Source of the DNA: an uncultured Prevotellaceae bacterium
GTDB lineage: Bacteria; Bacteroidota; Bacteroidia; Bacteroidales; Bacteroidaceae
NCBI GenBank assembly: GCA_900314655.1
Contig: OMWC01000013.1
Span: 1 to 64,000 of the forward strand
Length of the DNA stretch: 64,000 nucleotides
Direction: 5' to 3'
Part shown: positions 60,380 to 64,000 of the stretch, one piece after another
How positions within the stretch are numbered: position 1 is the stretch's first letter
Layout: each line of letters opens with the position of its first letter
Translations under genes and position numbers: made by a program
The notes under the pieces: generated by a model
The model's input: the letters and a program-made list of their open reading frames with translations, nothing else
What the model was told of the DNA's origin: nothing
Databases searched by the model: none

Positions 60380-62827
60380 ATGAGAAAAAAGATTGTGATG
60401 GCTGCACTGCTCGGGATGAGCGTGACGGTCGTGAATGCTGCCCGCGAGGCGGATGGAGATTCGCTACGCATGGAGCAGTTGCAGGAAGTGGTGGTAAAAG
60501 GCGTATGGGTGCAGAAGAACGCGCCTTTTGCCGTAGCCAACATCAAGAAAGACGAATTACAGAAGTTCTCGAAGACGGGTAAGGAACTGCCTTTCCTCTT
60601 CGCTCAGACCCCGGGCGTACTGGCATGGGGCGAGAACGGACTGGGCACGGGAACCAGTTATCTGCGCATTCGTGGTGCAGGCGACTCGCGCATCAACGTG
60701 ACGCTCGACGGCGTGCCCCTGAACTCACCTGAAGATCAGGCTGTGTTCTGGGCCAATATGAACTCCTACAGCGCGCTGCTGGGCGGTGTGCAGATTCAGC
60801 GCGGCGTGGGAACGAGTACCAATGGCGACGGTGCCTTCGGCGGCACGGTAGCCCTTTCGTCGAAGACTCCTTCGGAGAAAGCTGGCGGCGAAGTGAACTT
60901 CAGCTACGGTTCGTATAATACATTCAACGTGGGCGGTGCGTTCTCCACGGGTCTGCTGTGGAACCATCTGATCTTTGACGGTGCCTACCACGAGACCAAT
61001 ACCGACGGCTATATCCACGGCACCAGCGGACGCTCGGGCTCCTACTACGGCGGACTGACATGGATCGACGATAAGTTCACCATCCGCTATAAGAACATCG
61101 GAAACTTCGAGAAGACCGGACAGGCATGGAATGCCGTGACTGCCGGTAACGACGACCTTTCGCTGATGGACGGCACCTATGGCTCGAAGACTGGCATCAA
61201 GACCTACAAGGATCTCTACGATGTAGGACTGGGGCGCTACAACTCGCTCTACGAGCATTTCACATACGATGCTGACGGGAAGTTTGTGCGTGATGCCAAC
61301 GGGAACTACCAGACAGAACGGTACATGATGAACAACGGGGAACCCTGGGACAAAACCACCGATAACTTCTGGCAGAACCACAACATTCTCTCTGCCGCCT
61401 GGAACATCAACGAAAACTGGAGCACCACGGGCTCGCTCCACTATACCCACGGCTATGGTTATTACAAAGAGTTCCGTTACGACAATAAAATCAAGAAACT
61501 CGGTCTGCCCAGTCCCGAATTCAACGGTGATGCCTTAGGAGGTGCAAAGAGAACCGACTGGGTGCGCAAAAAGGGACTAAAGCAGGATACCTACGGACTG
61601 GTATGGAACATCAACTACAAAGACAACGACTGGGACGTGATCGGCGGTCTGTCGGTACAACAGTTCGACGGTAACCACTTCGGCTATGTCACCTATCTGA
61701 GTAACGATGCCCTGCGCACCCTTCTGATGAAGAACGGTGACTATCAGTATTACGACTCCGATGCCAAGAAGTTCGACGGTAACGTCTTCATCAAGGCTCT
61801 CTATCACCTCACCGATAACTGGGATGCCTTTGCCGATATGCAGTATCGCCACGTGAATTACAAAACCGATGGATACAACGACAAGTTCATTTACGACGAA
61901 GATGCCTACCTCTACAAGAAGCACTACCTGGACATTAACGAGAAGCACAACTTCTTTAACCCCAAGGCAGGCTTCAGCTTCCACAATGGCGGGCATCGCG
62001 CCTTCGCTTCACTGGCCTTAAGCCATCGTGAACCAGAAAGAAACAACTACACAGACAACGGTAACTACCCCGCCCCAAAGGCAGAGTCGCTGCTCGACTA
62101 TGAGATGGGCTACAGTTATGCCACCCCGAAATGGCGCGCCGGTGCTACTCTTTATTACATGAACTACGACAACCAACTGGTTCAGACCGGTGCAAAGAGT
62201 GACATCGGCGAACCGCTGACAGCGAACGTCAAAGACTCCTACCGTACAGGTATCGAGCTGACGGCAGGATACGATATCACCCCATGGCTCACCGTTGAGG
62301 GGAATGCAGCATTGAGCATCAACAAAATCAAGGATTTCGATGAGTTCGTGGAAGACTGGGATGACTGGAAAGACAACCCCGATGCGGCAAAATACCATTG
62401 TGACGGCAACGGCGACGAGCTGCGCCAGTTCCATTACGACAACTCCACATTGGCTTTCTCTCCCTCGGCCATCCTCAACGGATTCCTTAACTTCCACTAC
62501 AAAGGATGGCAAGCCGTATGGCACACGGGGTATGTGAGTCGTCAGTATCTGGATAACACAGAGAACAAAGACCGCTCACTGCCTGCCTACTCTACTACGA
62601 ATGTCAACCTGAATTATACGCTTCCGTTGAAGGCCATCGGTGTGAAGGAGGCCATATTCGGCGTGAACCTGAGCAATATTTTTAATGCCCGGTATGCCAA
62701 CAGCGGATGGGTATATTCTGCCATTGCCGAGAGCTATGGACACACCAACGACAACCGCTACTACCAGATTGGCTACGTGCCCTCAGCCGGCTTCACGGCC
62801 ATGGGCAGCATCACACTGAGATTCTAA
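60380..62827 (+). CDS. TonB-dependent outer-membrane receptor, probable thiamine uptake
   Basis: An 815-residue receptor. Signal peptide about 1-20, a TonB-box-like QEVVVKG, a plug domain (about 30-160; QTPGVLAWGENGLGTGTSYLRIRGAG, VTLDGVPLNSPEDQAVFW, GAFGGTVALSSKTP) and a 22-strand barrel ending MGSITLRF with a terminal Phe. The riboswitch upstream and the PnuT and thiamine pyrophosphokinase genes downstream assign it to thiamine or thiamine-ester import, as described for Bacteroides. It lacks the N-terminal carboxypeptidase-like domain of SusC receptors. Confidence 0.92.
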   Translation: MRKKIVMAALLGMSVTVVNAAREADGDSLRMEQLQEVVVKGVWVQKNAPFAVANIKKDELQKFSKTGKELPFLFAQTPGVLAWGENGLGTGTSYLRIRGAGDSRINVTLDGVPLNSPEDQAVFWANMNSYSALLGGVQIQRGVGTSTNGDGAFGGTVALSSKTPSEKAGGEVNFSYGSYNTFNVGGAFSTGLLWNHLIFDGAYHETNTDGYIHGTSGRSGSYYGGLTWIDDKFTIRYKNIGNFEKTGQAWNAVTAGNDDLSLMDGTYGSKTGIKTYKDLYDVGLGRYNSLYEHFTYDADGKFVRDANGNYQTERYMMNNGEPWDKTTDNFWQNHNILSAAWNINENWSTTGSLHYTHGYGYYKEFRYDNKIKKLGLPSPEFNGDALGGAKRTDWVRKKGLKQDTYGLVWNINYKDNDWDVIGGLSVQQFDGNHFGYVTYLSNDALRTLLMKNGDYQYYDSDAKKFDGNVFIKALYHLTDNWDAFADMQYRHVNYKTDGYNDKFIYDEDAYLYKKHYLDINEKHNFFNPKAGFSFHNGGHRAFASLALSHREPERNNYTDNGNYPAPKAESLLDYEMGYSYATPKWRAGATLYYMNYDNQLVQTGAKSDIGEPLTANVKDSYRTGIELTAGYDITPWLTVEGNAALSINKIKDFDEFVEDWDDWKDNPDAAKYHCDGNGDELRQFHYDNSTLAFSPSAILNGFLNFHYKGWQAVWHTGYVSRQYLDNTENKDRSLPAYSTTNVNLNYTLPLKAIGVKEAIFGVNLSNIFNARYANSGWVYSAIAESYGHTNDNRYYQIGYVPSAGFTAMGSITLRF

Positions 62828-62833
62828 TTGCAA

Positions 62834-63454
62834 ATGGAACTGCATCCTTTTATCATAGAGCACGGCCTCGACATCTTTACCACGGTGTTGGGCCTGCTCT
62901 ATATATGGCTTGAATACAAGGCGCATATCGCCCTATGGTTAGTAGGCATCATCATGCCGGCTCTGGACATCTACCTGTACTATAGTCACGGGCTTTACGG
63001 TGATGCCGGCATGGCTGCCTACTATACCGTAGCGGCGATTTACGGCTATGCCGTATGGAAATTTGGGAAGAAAAAGGGACAGGGCGAAGGAGAGGAGATG
63101 CCCATCACCCACATGCCGCGACGTCTGTATCTCCCCACCATGCTGGCTTTCGCAGCCATCTGGGCTGCCACCTACTTTGTGCTAGTGACATGGACCAACT
63201 CCACTGTACCTTTGCAGGATTCCTTCACCAATGCGCTCAGCTTCATTGGACTCTGGGCCCTGGCACGCAAATATGTCGAACAATGGCTTTGCTGGATTGT
63301 GGTGGACGTGATCTGCACCTATCTCTACATCGTGAAAGGCATTCCCTTCAAGGCATTCCTCTACGGACTCTATGTGGTGATTGCCATTATGGGCTACTAC
63401 AAGTGGAAACGCATGATTATTACGGAACCGGGCACAGCCGCCACGAGCAAATGA
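62834..63454 (+). CDS. pnuT: PnuC-family transporter, probable thiamine transporter PnuT
   Basis: A 206-residue inner-membrane protein with about seven hydrophobic segments. I start it at ATG 62834, six bases after the receptor stop; the TTG at 62828 overlaps nothing but is a weak start. The PnuC-family pattern is seen in GLLYIWLEYKAHIALWLVGI and ALARKYVEQWLCWIVVDV. PnuC imports nicotinamide riboside; in a TPP-riboswitch operon the paralogue PnuT carries thiamine. The stop overlaps the next start (ATGA). Confidence 0.88.
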   Translation: MELHPFIIEHGLDIFTTVLGLLYIWLEYKAHIALWLVGIIMPALDIYLYYSHGLYGDAGMAAYYTVAAIYGYAVWKFGKKKGQGEGEEMPITHMPRRLYLPTMLAFAAIWAATYFVLVTWTNSTVPLQDSFTNALSFIGLWALARKYVEQWLCWIVVDVICTYLYIVKGIPFKAFLYGLYVVIAIMGYYKWKRMIITEPGTAATSK

Positions 63455-64000
63455 CACCACAACAACCAAACATGCAGAACATAAGCCCGGCAGAATTCGA
63501 TGCCGTGATTCTGGCCAACGGCGACTTCCCCACGGCCGAGACACCCCTGCGGCTGTTGCGGGAAGCCCCTTTCCTGTGCTGTTGCGACGGTGCAGCCGAG
63601 GCCGCCCTTGCCCGAGGGTTCCAGCCCGACGCCATCGTGGGCGACGGCGACTCGCTTTCCTTCACACTGAAATCCCGCTATGCCTCCATCATCCACACCG
63701 AGAGCGAGCAGGACGACAACGATCTGACCAAAGCCACCCGCTTCTGCAAGGCCAAAGGTTTCAGGCGTATTGCCTATCTCGGCGCTACCGGCAAGCGCGA
63801 AGACCACACCATTGGCAACATCTTCTTACTCCCCCATTACGTCAGACAATTCGGAGTCGTACCCGAAATCTACACTGACCACGGGTGGTTTTCAGTTATC
63901 GAAGGAACGGCTGAACTCTCCACCTTCCCCGGGCAACAAGTGAGCCTCTTTAATATCACAGCTAAAAAAATAGAAGGCGAAGGTTTTAAATGGCTTCCTT
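63451..64000 (+). CDS. thiN: Thiamine pyrophosphokinase, cut by the window end
   Basis: The reading frame from ATG 63451 stays open to the last base (183 codons so far; the family is about 200-215). Recognisable are ILANGDFPT near the start, CCDGAAEAALARGFQPDAIVG, GDGDS, and the substrate motif ESEQDDNDLTKA followed by LGATGKREDHTIGN. It makes TPP from thiamine and ATP, trapping what the receptor and PnuT bring in. The 4-bp overlap with pnuT indicates coupling. The C-terminal end lies beyond the window. Confidence 0.9.
   Translation, partial: MTPQQPNMQNISPAEFDAVILANGDFPTAETPLRLLREAPFLCCCDGAAEAALARGFQPDAIVGDGDSLSFTLKSRYASIIHTESEQDDNDLTKATRFCKAKGFRRIAYLGATGKREDHTIGNIFLLPHYVRQFGVVPEIYTDHGWFSVIEGTAELSTFPGQQVSLFNITAKKIEGEGFKWLP

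Overview
The window looks like a Bacteroidota chromosome, most likely Prevotella or a close relative (Prevotellaceae). The support is the TAnnTTTG-type promoters in front of many genes, the near absence of Shine-Dalgarno sequences, a PorQ-type secretion gene, DUF4954, MeaB, GH94/GH97/CE enzymes, a riboswitch-led thiamine receptor operon, and secreted proteins ending in a Y-x-L-x-G-Q ... NGRKVIVK tail. Species cannot be fixed from the sequence alone.

Region 1 (1 to about 5.2 kb) is A+T-rich accessory DNA. It holds the C-terminal half of a Cas12a gene (626 codons, REC lobe missing), a seven-spacer Cas12a-type CRISPR array with its own promoter, a small membrane protein, and a RelB/PIN toxin-antitoxin pair. 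No cas1, cas2 or cas4 is in the window. A 1-kb gene-free stretch follows that is packed with nested repeats.

Region 2 (5.3 to 29.5 kb) is ordinary chromosome at higher G+C: a sugar-isomerase-like protein, tRNA-Ser with a duplicated 3' end, tatD, a prenyl synthase, TonB, porQ, an AmmeMemoRadiSam set (MEMO1-AMMECR1 fusion plus radical SAM enzyme), cmk, ispH, meaB, a DUF1573 protein, a 1803-residue alpha-2-macroglobulin-like protein, a GH94 phosphorylase, a serpin lipoprotein, and an ECF sigma factor paired with a membrane-spanning partner.

Region 3 (29.5 to 50.8 kb) carries glutamine synthetase, clpB, a DASS-type transporter, a secreted nitroreductase, a carbohydrate cluster (GH97 and two esterases), nagB with a possible small RNA upstream, hflX, a DUF4954 protein, an M16 protease and class I fumarase.

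Region 4 (50.8 to 58.5 kb) is a minus-strand operon of six genes for surface or secreted proteins. It contains two large repeat proteins sharing a C-terminal module, each followed 17 bp later by a paralogous small protein, and two paralogous beta-helix-like proteins. A membrane-bound AraC-type regulator is divergent, and two 16-bp direct repeats lie between. I rate this and the truncated Cas12a locus as the most likely undescribed biology.

Region 5 (59.6 to 64 kb) holds a structured repeat element, then a TPP riboswitch controlling a TonB-dependent receptor, a PnuT-like transporter and thiamine pyrophosphokinase (cut by the window end).

Three families of non-coding repeats recur: (i) 51-bp palindromic units with fixed spacing that face each other at the ends of two composite elements, (ii) 355 to 426-bp elements with nested inverted repeats and a shared GGGAAAAACTrTyAGT core, and (iii) arrays with an exact 22-bp period. 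Some intergenic-type repeats have also entered coding sequence in frame.
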